NCBI GenBank assembly: GCA_030674155.1
Contig: CM060318.1
Span: forward strand, 73,991,076-74,055,075
Direction: 5' to 3'
Source: Stramonita haemastoma
Taxonomy: Eukaryota > Mollusca > Gastropoda > Neogastropoda > Muricidae
DNA: 64,000 bases
Shown: positions 1 through 30,100 of the stretch, in pieces
How positions within the stretch are numbered: position 1 is the stretch's first letter
Layout: each line of letters starts with the position of its first letter
Program-made: the position numbers and the translations under genes
The notes under the pieces: model-generated
The model's input: the letters and a program-made list of their open reading frames with translations, nothing else
Database searches by the model: none
What the model was told of the DNA's origin: nothing

Positions 1-177
1 ATACATGAATGGTGCGGACGCTTGAACACACTTCTTCTAATCTTTCAGTGCAGGCTCTACAGCTTGAATTTCTCTTTCTATGAGATAACAAAGTGCTTTT
101 GAATTTTGAATTTGCAATTGAATTAAGTTTAGTTCTGATTAAAAAAAAAAAAAAAAATTTTGTTGCTGATATCTTAC

Positions 178-18240
<18,063 letters not shown>

Positions 18241-19639
18241 CTATATCAGAAAACAAAACAAAAAACTCCAACAATAAACCAGTCAACAACAAACTGCCAA
18301 AACTCCCCAAAGCTATCAGTAGTTTGTTTTGTTTTGTTTTGACCTTTTGCCATTTTATGCTGATAGATATCATGATTTCAATTTTATTGCTGAATGATCT
18401 TCAAAAGGATTATGTCTGAAGAATATACATATATTCTAAATTCTATAATAAACTTTATCTTTTGATTTCACTCCCTGAAAAAGTCAGAATAAAAAGACTT
18501 TTGGATGGGAGATACATACAAGATACAGTCATAACAATCACCACAGTAAACCCTGAAAGTGTTATTTCCTTGCTATTTTTTCCCACCATACAGGCTACCA
18601 ACAAGACTCGCATTGAAAATGGTCCAGATAAAAATAATAACCACAGGGATTAAAAGTGGGTATTTTCAAAATTTCCAGGTCAGCTTATGCCTTCTGCAGG
18701 AATCATATAGCAGTATTGTGCACAGTGGATTCCCTCCCAATGTAATGCTTAGCAATAAGACCTTTGACTCCCTAGCAGAGGTAGGCACAAGACACAGGCT
18801 GGTGGATGTCTGTAATTTTTTCCTGAAGCTAAAAATACCATTGAGGCCAAGCAGTGCAGCAAGTGGATACAACATCTATCTGCAACAGGCCAGACCTCCA
18901 CTACCTACTGACACAATGAAAACAGGTCTGTATCTTCAGACTCAGGATAGGCCACAACCGCCATACTCTCACAAAAGTCCACATAGGCCACACATAACAG
19001 TGCCCCTTGCTAGACTGGCTGCCAGACAACAGAACATGTGCTGCAATCTTGCCTGCTACATGAGGCACTCCAAAAGAAGATCTAGCCTGACCCCACATCA
19101 GTGGCCAAGAAGCTCTATGGAGACTTGGAGGGCCTGCAGCATACAGCTGCCTTTGTCACAGAGACAGAGCTCTTTATCTAAAGAATAAAACAACTCTCCC
19201 CCACCCCTAAAAAAAATAAACAAACAAAACAAGCTGATGCACAGATCTGCTGCTGTTGTTGTTGAAGTTATATTAGAGTCCCAGCAGAAGCACTCCAATT
19301 TAGGGACTATTGTAGACAGAAGCCAGAAGGTCCCCCAGCTGGGCAAACGTCTCCCACCCCACGCCTGGACCACCCCAAAAATGAAACAATTCTGTTGAAG
19401 CAACAAGAGAGAATGGCCCATGCAAGCACCGAAAAGCCGAACGAGCCGAAGCTCCTTCTTACAGATATGCTACTGCCTTATTTCCCTTTATGTTTATGTG
19501 CATGCCGAAGATCAAGTATGCATGTAAAAAATGCCATAAATCATGACAGTGTTTATGGGGGATGTGAAGACTCAGAAATACCTGACATGCATGCGAGGCT
19601 TTAACCTAAGTAACATTATAACAGACCTTTTTTTTTTTT

Positions 19640-19834
19640 TTTTTTGCAATCTGCAAAACAACCACTCTTACTGAAATAAATTCCTAAACATTTGAAACAA
19701 TCAACAATTTCTGAAGTTTGCCCAGCAAAATGAAATGTGTTATGAGACATATTTTGACTAAACATCATGACTTTTGTTTTCACTGTATTCACAAACAGTT
19801 TCCACTGTGAACAGTAGGCATATGAGTTGTGCAA
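19640..19834 (-). pseudogene. Fragment of a LINE reverse transcriptase (thumb region)
   Basis: The minus-strand translation contains QWKLFVNTVKTKVMMFS and later EIVDCFKCLGIYFSKSGCF. This matches the common pattern W-K-L-x-V-N-x-x-K-T-K-x-M-x-F-S and F-x-Y-L-G-I-x-F-S-x-S-G found after the catalytic core of many LINE reverse transcriptases. It is only about 65 codons long and has no neighbouring RT motifs, so it is a relic inside ULK4 intron 1. Confidence 0.6.
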
Positions 19835-19948
19835 TAACTCATGTCATCTATCATCTACTGCCAATGGTGCAGTAATATCTACACTGTATATGTTTTGTAC
19901 TTTACTGTTACAACTGACAAAATATGTATAGTTTTGGTCATTGCATGG

Positions 19949-19951
<3 letters not shown>

Positions 19952-20029
<78 letters not shown>

Positions 20030-20030
20030 C
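19952..20030. repeat. (CA)n microsatellite
   Basis: CA run with a single AACA break, in ULK4 intron 1. Confidence 0.95.
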
Positions 20031-22199
20031 TAAGAAATTGATCTAATAATCAGACGCCCCCCAAACCCGTTAAAGTCAAACACTTTTTTGTTAGGAATTT
20101 TTGATATGTTACATTTAAAAGATTTTACCCACTAAATACTTATTTTTCCTTTTATATATGCATGCACACAGTGCTTCTAAATATAAAATATGATTAAAAA
20201 ATTTTTTTGTTTGTTTTAAAACAAACTAATTCCAAAAAGACTTCCATTTCATAAAATAAATTTTGTAAAACTACTTAGAATGACAAGCGTACTTCAAAAC
20301 ATGGGTTTTTTTGTTTGTTTGTTTGTTTTTTGTTGTGTGCGTTGTTTTTTTCACCTGATACAAATCTTCTGTTTAATGAGATAAGTAAATCATAACAGAT
20401 ACCTTTATCCCATGTAAATCTTTTTCTTTTCTTCATACATATACATGTCAGATGCATTCTTGGCAGAATCCCCACAATCACTATGGTTTTATTATTAATC
20501 TCCCTTATGAATTATCTAAAACACACAGTCAGTCAACACTGTGAAATCAGATCATACACAAGTTCAGAAATAGTTTGCAATTTCAACTTTCATCCGTAAC
20601 TATAGCAAACTGAATAAGCTCTGTGACAGAGCTGATAAATAACTACAGTGATTCTCTGCCAGAAACTTTCTTTTTGTTGGCGATTTTCTTTCTCTCACAT
20701 ATAGATAACTGTCCGTAATTTAATGTTAAAAGTGGAGACAAGAAAGCTTTTTCACAAAACCATTTTCAATCCCCATCCCCTTAAGATTAGAAAATTAAAA
20801 GAAGTGTGTAACAAAATGCAGTGACTGTTGCAACATCAACAACAAAAATCCAGTATTTCTAAAGCACTTCAAAAGAAAATCTTCAGTACATAATTATAAC
20901 ACTACATGAGAACAGAACTTAGTATACTATTTTAAATTACATTGAATACTCATGTAAAAATAACAATTACAAGAAAAATATGTATTACTACTATTAGTGT
21001 AATGCATGGTACAAAATGCACAACATACTTCCAGTACACTATCTGCTATCAATAGTAAATGTTTTATACTCTCAATAAGAATTTGACAGTAATAATTTGC
21101 CTCAGATTTATCTCCCATGATATAATAACTCAAGGTTTTCTCTTGTCTTGAAAAAGGCTAAAATCAACTCTACATATGAAATTCAGTAGCTTTTATTGAG
21201 ACAAAACACTACCCTTCATTTCAACTTTGATTTACTTATAAAGCTAAAGTGTATTAAAACTGAAGTGTATGATTTACTATTATTACATTAGCAACAGACA
21301 TAATCTCATCTTCTAAGTGCATTTATGATGCCATTATTATATAAAGGTCATGAAAAATTAAAATAGAAATACTTGTTTAAGTTGATATGAAAGAGAACAA
21401 ACAGCAAAACTTGAGAAATATATTCCTTTTTGAAAAATCCAAATTGATAATACATAAACAATCTTTATACAATTATAGAAAAAAAGGATAAAATATATGA
21501 GGCAACATTGCAAATATTATATATGCACACTGAACACAACATGCTCAAACAAGTAAAAACAAAATTTAATAATCAAATACACGTAAAATTACTAAAGATA
21601 AGAACAGACTGAAAAAAGGTTTTCTTCTTTGCTAAAAGAAAAAATACACAAAAGTTACCTGATTTTATAAATTGACATAACAGATATATGGCCTTTGTCT
21701 TGAAGCGCTTTTTCTGTGTGGATGACATGGCCAAGGGGCAAGTCTGATGCTCCCCAAAGAGCTAGCGAGTGCCTTCATTTGCTTTTGTGGCATTTGATTC
21801 TGATTTTGTCACTTTTCTTCCTCAGAGAGAATCTAAAGTGAAGGCAAGCACCTGTCAAAATGGTTGAATACTGATAATCTTCAGGAAGAAACATAAACAA
21901 ACATTCAAACCTCCTGATCATTTAAAAACACAACACAAAACAAAAAACCAAAACAAACCCCATACACTTTATTTCATTTCAAGCAAGTTGCAAAAGCAGA
22001 TTTGGGGATAAAGTTAGCAGCTGGAAACAATAACCACAGCAGGTATTGCAATAGACTGTTGGGTATCAAAACAGTGTTTGCTGTTAATTTTTTTTAACTG
22101 GACAAAATAGGGGAAAGAATGCACCAAGAATGCTTTTCAGTACTTAAAAGTACATGCTCTCCTTTTCAACAAAAAAAAGTAAAATAATTTTCTTTTAAG

Positions 22200-22310
22200 T
22201 ATAATGGAATAAGCACTCACATGCTAATTTACATCCAGTCCCCATGTGCATGTGGTTTTGTAAATGATGTCACCTATTCCTATTGGCACAAATGACTATT
22301 ATGTCATGTG
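22200..22310 (-). repeat. SINE fragment, family S1 with tail a
   Basis: Inverted copy in ULK4 intron 1. On plus it reads AATAAGCACTCACATG, TTTACATCCAGTCCCCATG and TTTTGTAAATGATGTCACC, the reverse complement of the S1 tail. The 5' half is absent. Confidence 0.65.
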
Positions 22311-22417
22311 CAAGTGTGTGCATGAATGTCTCTTGTCTGCCTCGCATGTGTGTGTATATGTGCGTTCCGTTCATTTCAATTATTTTCATTTATTTCTAGG
22401 GCAATGAAGTATGCGTC

Positions 22418-22562
22418 TGCTTTTTTTATATTCAGTCCCCTTGTGCATGTGGTTTTTTCAGTTTTGTCATCCATTCCCAAACCATACAATGGCCTTTTCT
22501 TCCAAAAGGCAGTACAGGTTTTAACATGGATGAAAGATGTTCTGCATGCGTTTGATTTTTAA
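22418..22562 (-). repeat. SINE fragment, family S1 (diverged)
   Basis: An inverted, more diverged S1 copy about 110 bp from the previous one. Reading minus: GCAGAACATCTTTCATCCAT, GTTAAAACCTGTACTGCC, AAGGCCATTGTATGG and GGATGACAAAACTG, with the tail reduced to CACATGCACAAGGGGACTGA. Confidence 0.55.
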
Positions 22563-22799
22563 ATTAAAGAACAATACTGAATGGATCTTGCTTTCATTTA
22601 TCTTCAAGCTCATGCAGTTTCATATATATACTCTTTCACATAATGTAACCACTCTGGTTTGAACTGTTTGGCAAATGATCTCCAAAATAAATTCCTATAC
22701 TGTGGGATCCATCCCCTCTGTAACTGAGGCTTCTTGCTATGCAAAACTTGCACATGGGCCATTGCTCCAGTGAGACACGTTAACTGGATGATTGGGTAG

Positions 22800-22830
<31 letters not shown>

Positions 22831-23136
22831 TAAACCAAAATAAAACGTGCCTTGTGATGTGCTTCTAAGGTTGCCCCCCCCCCCCCTCCCCATTCCCCTA
22901 AATGATGCACCTCGTGTACCACCACCCTTCAATTCAATGGCCGATGTGGTAATTATACACTCCTTGATGCTCATGTTCAAGCAAATGTAACGATCTATGC
23001 TGCAACAACAGTGCACACACACATACATTTTGTACATTAAGCCACTTATCTGGACATGGGCAAACCGATGTGACACACATGTACGATCATGATGCACTAA
23101 ACGCTTAGTCCTCCCCACGGATGTCCGCAGCATTAC

Positions 23137-23300
23137 CTGTTTTTAGCGGCTGCCGATTGTCCAAAAATCTCAGTCGGAGGCAGCAGTCAATGTGCAGATG
23201 AGTAACAAAAAGAAAAATCAGCTGAGGAATGGAAATGTTGCCTTCATTTTACCGGTTGCGAACACACGGCGTCCCTGGCAGCATTTCCCCCATTTCCCAG
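23137..23300 (-). other. ULK4: Probable non-coding first exon (5'UTR) of ULK4
   Basis: On the minus strand the sequence CTAAAAACAG is followed at 23136 by GTAATG, a reasonable splice donor. It lies upstream of the first ULK4 coding exon, which itself begins right after a polypyrimidine tract and an AG acceptor (18149-18150). The exon's right boundary (transcription start) is not visible and is set approximately. It would make intron 1 about 5 kb long. The exon contributes no recognisable coding sequence, consistent with a 5'UTR exon. Confidence 0.5.
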
Positions 23301-23420
23301 TAAACAAGAATGCCGGAAGTACGAAAAAGAAAGGTTGAGGCTGTCCACCAACCCAGACAACCAATCAACGTGCGAGTTCAATCAAGATGGGAGTCGTGCC
23401 TTGTTAAAATAGCTAAGTAA
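23138..23420. promoter_or_regulatory. Probable bidirectional promoter, ULK4 (minus) / STK19 (plus)
   Basis: The two genes are head to head. The ULK4 first-exon donor is at 23136 and STK19 sequence begins to the right. The interval is GC-richer than its surroundings and contains an ETS-type site CCGGAAGT at 23313-23320 and a CCAAT box in AACCAATCAA at 23359-23368. No TATA box is evident. ETS plus CCAAT without TATA is the usual make-up of housekeeping bidirectional promoters. Transcription starts are inferred, not seen. Confidence 0.5.
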
Positions 23421-23867
23421 AGGTAAAAGACCGGCAATTAAGCACATGAAATGCTATTGTTATGTCAAGTCGTCTTCATGAGATATTAGATAGAACAATG
23501 GTATGTAATTCTCATGTCATAGGTCGCTTATGGGTATATATCTTAACGATCTTCGAGTCGTGTGAATGAGCTGACTGCTGACTTTCAGTTGTCAAGTTGT
23601 TCTCTTCTGATAACCAGCAAACCCCAATGTTTCTGATGTTGTTAGCAATGACATTGTTTCAAAGTACTCCCAAAAGAGTTAAAATTCAATCGGTCAATTG
23701 CAGGTACAGCACTGGTTCTGTGTTTTCTTTTAGTGTATGATTAAAAGTCTATAAAAAAATTATATCAACTTCTTTTCCAATGGAAATGAGACATGACAAG
23801 TGTGTACTGTAAATATTTTACATGTAAAACTATTATCTACTGAATTTTGTGATCGCTTGTGGATAAG

Positions 23868-24098
23868 ATGGTTTTGAACATGGTAGTATCATTCCCATTG
23901 GAATATCAAAAGTTACCAAAGAATACAGATAATACTCTAAATGCACCCAAATTTCATGTTTCAAAGCCTGCAGCACCACCAGCAGTACAGTCTAGAGCTG
24001 TGTCAAGGACAGCAAGCATCCACATCTTCCCTGAAAAAGAAGAAAAAGAAAAGGAAGGGAAGGATGAGGAGGGGGGGGGTGTTTGTGGGTTGATCAAG
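23868..24098 (+). other. Open reading frame upstream of STK19, possible alternative 5' coding exon
   Basis: An ATG-started open frame of 77 codons ends at an AAG followed by GTGATT (24099), in phase 0. The first certain STK19 exon (25401) also starts in phase 0 and is open upstream of its Met, so the two could join in frame and add an N-terminal extension. Against this, the frame is low complexity (lysine/glutamate run, then a G-run), the donor is weak, there is no good acceptor or proven transcription start before it, and the family start Met is at 25419. It may be 5'UTR or plain intron. Confidence 0.2.
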
Positions 24099-25120
24099 GT
24101 GATTGAGACCCTTTGAAAAAATAAAAGACATCAGACAATGAAACGTGTACTTATTAGTGGAAGATTGGAGCAGTTCACCACAGCAGACCATTACACTCAC
24201 TCATGTAAAAGTTGGCCCTTGATGACTCATTAGTCATATGCACTGTATCTGGCATTGCTTTCAAATGTGACTTGGTATTGTTATTTTCTTGGGGCCAAGT
24301 TTGGGCAAATATCACACTTATTAATATTTTTTTTTAAAGAAAGATTTAGTGAAGCTGTTGTTTTTACAGTGTGCACACACACAAAAATAGAGAGCAACAA
24401 CACAAACAGTAGGCAAAAGAGAATAATGACAATGTTTTAGTTAAACACATAATATGTGGTGGGTTGTGTAATTGTTTTGTATGTCATAACTTGATAAAAA
24501 CTCCAGTTTAAACATCTTTTTAGATGAAAAGTTGTGAAAACTACCTTTTATAGCTTCAATGGTGGTTCTGCTAGTTGTTGAAAAAAACTGCTATTCAGTA
24601 CCCATCATTTAAAAAAAAAAAAATCTGATGCATATCGCAAAAGGCAAAAGTAAAGAGCCAACCAAATTGTATGGTTCAAGTATGGCAAAGCATTGTCAGC
24701 ACCAGTAATTATCAACACTGCACAGTGTATGAAGTTTGTGAACAACCATTCATTATTGATGAAAGAGACCCAAAAATTGGCTAGGATGGGAAAATCTTGT
24801 GCACCAGAATGAAAAACACCCAGTAATGTGCACTTAATCAGCTGAGCCCATGGTTGCATAGTGGGTGAGAGGGTAGGAAGGAGGTGTGTGAAGCAAACCA
24901 CGAGGAGGTGTCATATTTCTTATAATTAACCTAGCTGAGAGACATCGCCACACAATATCCTGATATCTGCAAATCAAAGTATCGCCTTTCCAGAAAAGCT
25001 CTAGACAGGCGATATTCCGATTTGGAGATAGGATATTGTGTGACTCTTTCTTTCTTTTTTTTTTCTAGCTGACAAAAAGCAAAAATTAACTGGCCAGAAA
25101 GGAGTACATGGACACAGGAC

Positions 25121-25144
25121 CCCCCCCCCCCCCCCCCCCCCCCC
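25121..25144. repeat. Poly(C) run
   Basis: 24 consecutive C residues followed by a short CA tract, in the STK19 5' intron. Length is likely to be unstable or miscalled. Confidence 0.9.
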
Positions 25145-25418
25145 GTACACACACATGCACAGAGTAATATGTATGGATGTGAGTGTGTGTACTTAAAAAA
25201 TGTGTGAGTTTCTATGTGTGTGTGTTTGTGTGTGTATGTATGCGTGTGTGTGGTTATAAACGCTATATTTTCTATCTCTGACATGCATACAAAGCATTTT
25301 ATAAACTCCACTTTCAAATTATTTTACAAGTTGAAAGAATGTGTCTGTGTATCAGTATTTTCAGCATAAAAAGTAAACAGGTTGTAAATGTTATTTGCAG
25401 ACAAGAAGGTCAGTAGCC

Positions 25419-27115
25419 ATGAGTCGTAAGAGGTCGCAGATGCCAGAACTGTTCAGGGCCAAGCGCAGATGCATATCCGGTGCTTCACCCAGCCAAGCCA
25501 ATGGAGACTCTACCTCACAGGAAACAAATGGTCTTGTAGGTAGGTATACAACACAAGTCCTTCGTCAACATGCATGTGTATCAAAAGACAAATTTGATAT
25601 GAAGTGTATTAAGGCACACAATATGCGTATAAATGTGGATTGTGTGTGTGGGTGGTGGGGGAGGTGTGCTTAGGTGTGGGTGTGTATGTGTGTGGATGGG
25701 TGTGAGGGTGGGTGCATGCATGCGTGCATGCATGCATGAATGTATGTACGCCCATTTGCACTTGTGCAAGTGTCTGTATGCATTTACTGATTTAGGCTTT
25801 TTGGGCGTGGGGTTAGGGTAAGTCTATGAATTTCTTTTTCTGCCTTATCTCCTGTCGTATCTCAATCCTATTATTCCCATAGCTTCCATTCCTATCTCAC
25901 TACTTACAGCCAGACCCATACTGATTTTGTCACAGTCTAGAGTACCAGCAGTCTACAAAGAATAATGAAGGTGGAGCATCTATGAGGCCACCATGCAGAA
26001 GATGTCCTGCACTGCTGCAGGGTTATGCAAATTATGTTCAAGCGGTGCTTATCTTATTGTATATTCTGTTATGTGCAGGCTGGGACCAATGGAGTGATGG
26101 ACTCTGATTCCAAGCTATAGATTTTCAGTATTTTAAAAAAAAAATGACATGTTGAAGTAGACGGCTTTTAGCAGTTTTTTTCTTGTTTTTATTTTTTTTT
26201 GTTCCATTACTAGAGCTATGAGGTTTACCAATGGTGAGATTTTTGTGTATGCGACTTTTTGCCCCCACCATTTAGATATCTGCACTTGTTTTTCCTCCAC
26301 TACTTTTTCCTCAATGATATATTCCAATTTTGCATTTAGGAATTGAACCTGCCAATTTTGCTAGGACAGTCAGGAGGTACCTCCCTGATATTTCTGATTT
26401 TCATCTGTCATGGGTTGTGCAAGTCCATAAGCACATGGGTCTGAAAACACTCCAAAACACTTGACATTCATTTCAATTTACCCACAAACTGGAAGAAAGG
26501 GCAAGGCTTGGAATCCAACCCAGAACCTCACAGTTTACTTGTTAGGCAAGTGAACATCTACTGCCATCTTCTTTCTAACTTTTTAGCAGTTTTTAACAGC
26601 ATTTTTATTCTTTGTTTTGCTTTCTTTTTTTCCCCTTTTTTTTGTAATCATTTTGTTCTCAGTGTTTTTTGTGAGTTTCTCTGGGTCTGATTATATCCAG
26701 TATGTGCTATTGTTTTGGATCTTTACTGGTTTCTGCACGGTCTGTTTCTGTTACTTGATAAAAGTAAAGGTACATAAAACCACTTTGGTAGAAAACACCC
26801 CCCCAAAAACCCTTGTTGATAAAATTGAAACCTGAGGTTTTGTAGCAAAGTGTTTGATGTTTTACAGATAGTGCAAGTGACACAAGAACAGCTCTCCTGT
26901 TCTTGCGAGGTTTGTTCCCTGTGGAGAAGTTTGAACATCGCCTTCCACCCATCCTTTTGAAACACCAGCTGTACTGTGTGGTGAAAAACCGCACACTGGT
27001 GGATAGACAGCTGGTAAGTATTGATATGTCTTATTCTGTGTTGTGTGTGATAGTGGTTCACTGGAGTTTGGGAGTTTAAAAAAAAAGAAACAAGCTTTGA
27101 TTATGCCATTGTGAG

Positions 27116-27193
<78 letters not shown>

Positions 27194-30100
27194 TTGAATC
27201 CATATACTGTAATTGTCATAGAGGTAAGATTTTTATCTCCATATGTGAGATATTTGATTATAAAAAAAACATATGCTTAATTTTGTCATATAATACCCAG
27301 ATATCCTCATTTTGTGGATAACACTGTTGTTTGTGTTGCAGACTGAACTACGGGCAAACAGAGAGATCAAACTGTTCAAACTGGGACCTGACGCCACCAA
27401 CCTCAGTATTGTGTTTTCTGACGACTACCGCAAACATGTCATCAAAATCATGACTGAACTCAAAATGGACTGCCTCATTATTGGTACATTATCCACCATT
27501 ATGATTATGGCTTATTTTACAAAGAGTGGTGTTAGGTTTGTGGTGTCCTTATATCAATCTGGATTGGGTAGTTCATTGGTAGCTCATTGATGGTTGGGAG
27601 GTAATAGTCTCAGAACTGACACTATGAATGTACTTTTTGGAAGTATGTGACTGGTCCTTTTGAAGATTTCCTTTAGTTTTTACCATACCTTTTTTATCAA
27701 TTTATTTATTGAAAATTTTTTTTTTTTTACTACTTTAGAGTCCTCATCAGATATAGCAAGTCCAAGTATTCCTGCCAGAGAAAGGGTTAATTATAACTAT
27801 TTTCTATACAACATATGTGCATCTTTAATACCTGATTCATCATACAGACTACACATTTAAGACATTTCTGTGTTTTTTTTTGTTTTTTTTTTTTTGTCAG
27901 ATTGATGGTGTTGGATATTTGAAGGGATTAGAAAGTGTTGATTTTAAACTTGAAGTGAATGTTAGTGAAGCTCCTGAAACTGAATGAGGTGACAGCCTTG
28001 ATATCACTTTCATGGTCAGTAGGACTATAAACAATCTGAAATTACATACTTCTTATTATATTGTCATCATCATTATTATTATATCATTATTATATTGTCA
28101 TCATTATTATATTATATTGTCATCATAAAGCAAGGGTGACTGTGGATTGTATTTGGTCATCTGTTTTGATAGTTTTAGTAATTGATAGCTGACCAGAAAC
28201 AACCAGTAATGCAGTTTCGTTTGTAGTATTTGGGATTTTCATGATGGCATCTGTCAGATTTAGTCTGAATGAAAAGAACCATTTTGGTTTGTTCTGAGTG
28301 TAGTTTTACAGAGAGATTAAAGTCATCACAAAGTTACCAGAAATGATCCATGGGTTTGTTTCCTATACATCAAGAGGGATACAAGGTAAAAGTTATTATG
28401 TACAATTATCAGGATGAAAGTGCAATAACAGTGGGTTGCAATAGTCTTATTAATAAATTGAACTGTTAAGTTTTCAACAGTGGGTTGCAATAGTCTTATT
28501 AATAAATTGAACTGTTAAGTTTTCATTTAACATGGGCAGTTGATGTATGTTTATGTATATTCCATGGATTCCATGCCGGGAAGTTCAGAACTTCCCTTCG
28601 ATTTTGATCACTTCAAATAATCAGAGATCTGGATCTTGGAATGGGCTGTGTTTTGATCATTTGGTGTGATTTTTTGTTGATCAGGCTCCAGGAATGGGCT
28701 ATCTCTTGATCATTCATTGGGATTAACCTTTTCTGTTCCAGATAAAGTGATGAAACACATTCTGGACCAGAGCACAGACATTAGCCTTGACAAAGAGACC
28801 TTGATTCAGGTCCACTGCTTTTCTGATGCTGAGATTACGTAAGTCCACAGCATTATTTTCTCAGGACAGGTACAGATTTTGATTGTGTTTCTGTTGTGAA
28901 AGTAATGGAATAAATTTTTTTTTTTTTATTGACAGTCATACTAACAAGAATACACTCGGTTCTTTGACTGCAGAGATTTACTGATCAGCTGGTCCTCTAC
29001 CTTTTGATCCCATTGTCCTTGTCATTTATGAGTTTAAAAGTAGTAAACATGTGTTTGTGTTGCAATTTTTGATTTTCTGCAGACATGAATTTCTGGCTGC
29101 ATACTTAAGTCAGCAGTTTGAGTTTGTGCAAAAAACAAACATATTTTTTGTGTCCCCTTTTCTTTTATATTCCATGAGATTTTTTCATGTTTACCTTTTT
29201 TTTCCATCCTCTACCCCCCACCCTCCCCTACTTATTGATCACCCCACATGACTGATAGTATATTTATGGAATTGAGTCTTATACCACTTTGCCTTGGAAA
29301 TAAATAATTTTAGGTTGATAAGGAAAAATGACGAGAAAATTATGAAAAAAAAGTCAAGAGAAAAGGGAAAACAATAAGAGAGGCAAAAAAATCAAAACCT
29401 GAGGCATAATGGGTCAAACTGCTTGGTGTTGACAGACAGCTGGTGAAAGCATCCATACTGACAGTGAGGGATGTGGGCAGCTGGTGGTTGTCCATACCTA
29501 ACGCTGGCTTCTTCATGAAGAGCTTCACTCGGGGCAGGAAGGCTCTGCTCACCATGATCAGGAAATCCAAGTACAAGGAAATTCTCAGAGGGGTAGGTGC
29601 CTGGTGTGAAAATGACCAGACTGCTGCAAAGTAGTTGAAGCATGGCAGTTATTGCTGCCTTAAGTAAAGTAAACTACAGCATGGCTGTCATTGCTGCCTT
29701 AAGTTAAAGTAAACTACAGCATGGCAGTTATTGCTGCCTTAAGTTAAAGTAAACTACAGCATGGCTGTCATTGCTGCCTTAAGTTAAAGTAAACTACAGC
29801 ATGGCAGTTATTGCTGCCTTTAGTTAAAGTAAACTACAGCATGGCTGTCATTGCTGCCTTTCAGAATGACTCAAATGAGCAATAATATGAAATTTGGAGT
29901 GACATTTCAGAAAGAAATAGGATGCTATTTAGATGTCTTTTGCAGGTTGATAATATTTAGTATTTGAGGGCATCTGTTAACTTTGGTGGTATTTGATATT
30001 GGAGGGTATTAGTGTCTGTTGACTTTAGTTGATTTGAAGTGAATGCTGATGTGATTTTTTTAAGTAAACACATTGACAGCTCTAATATGGTTTTTATAGT

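Noticed and set aside
18559..19188. 209-codon plus-strand open frame inside ULK4 intron 1
   Set aside because: It shows no recognisable domain, no coding-like conservation I can recall and no splice context. It may belong to an unidentified repeat but cannot be supported as a gene.
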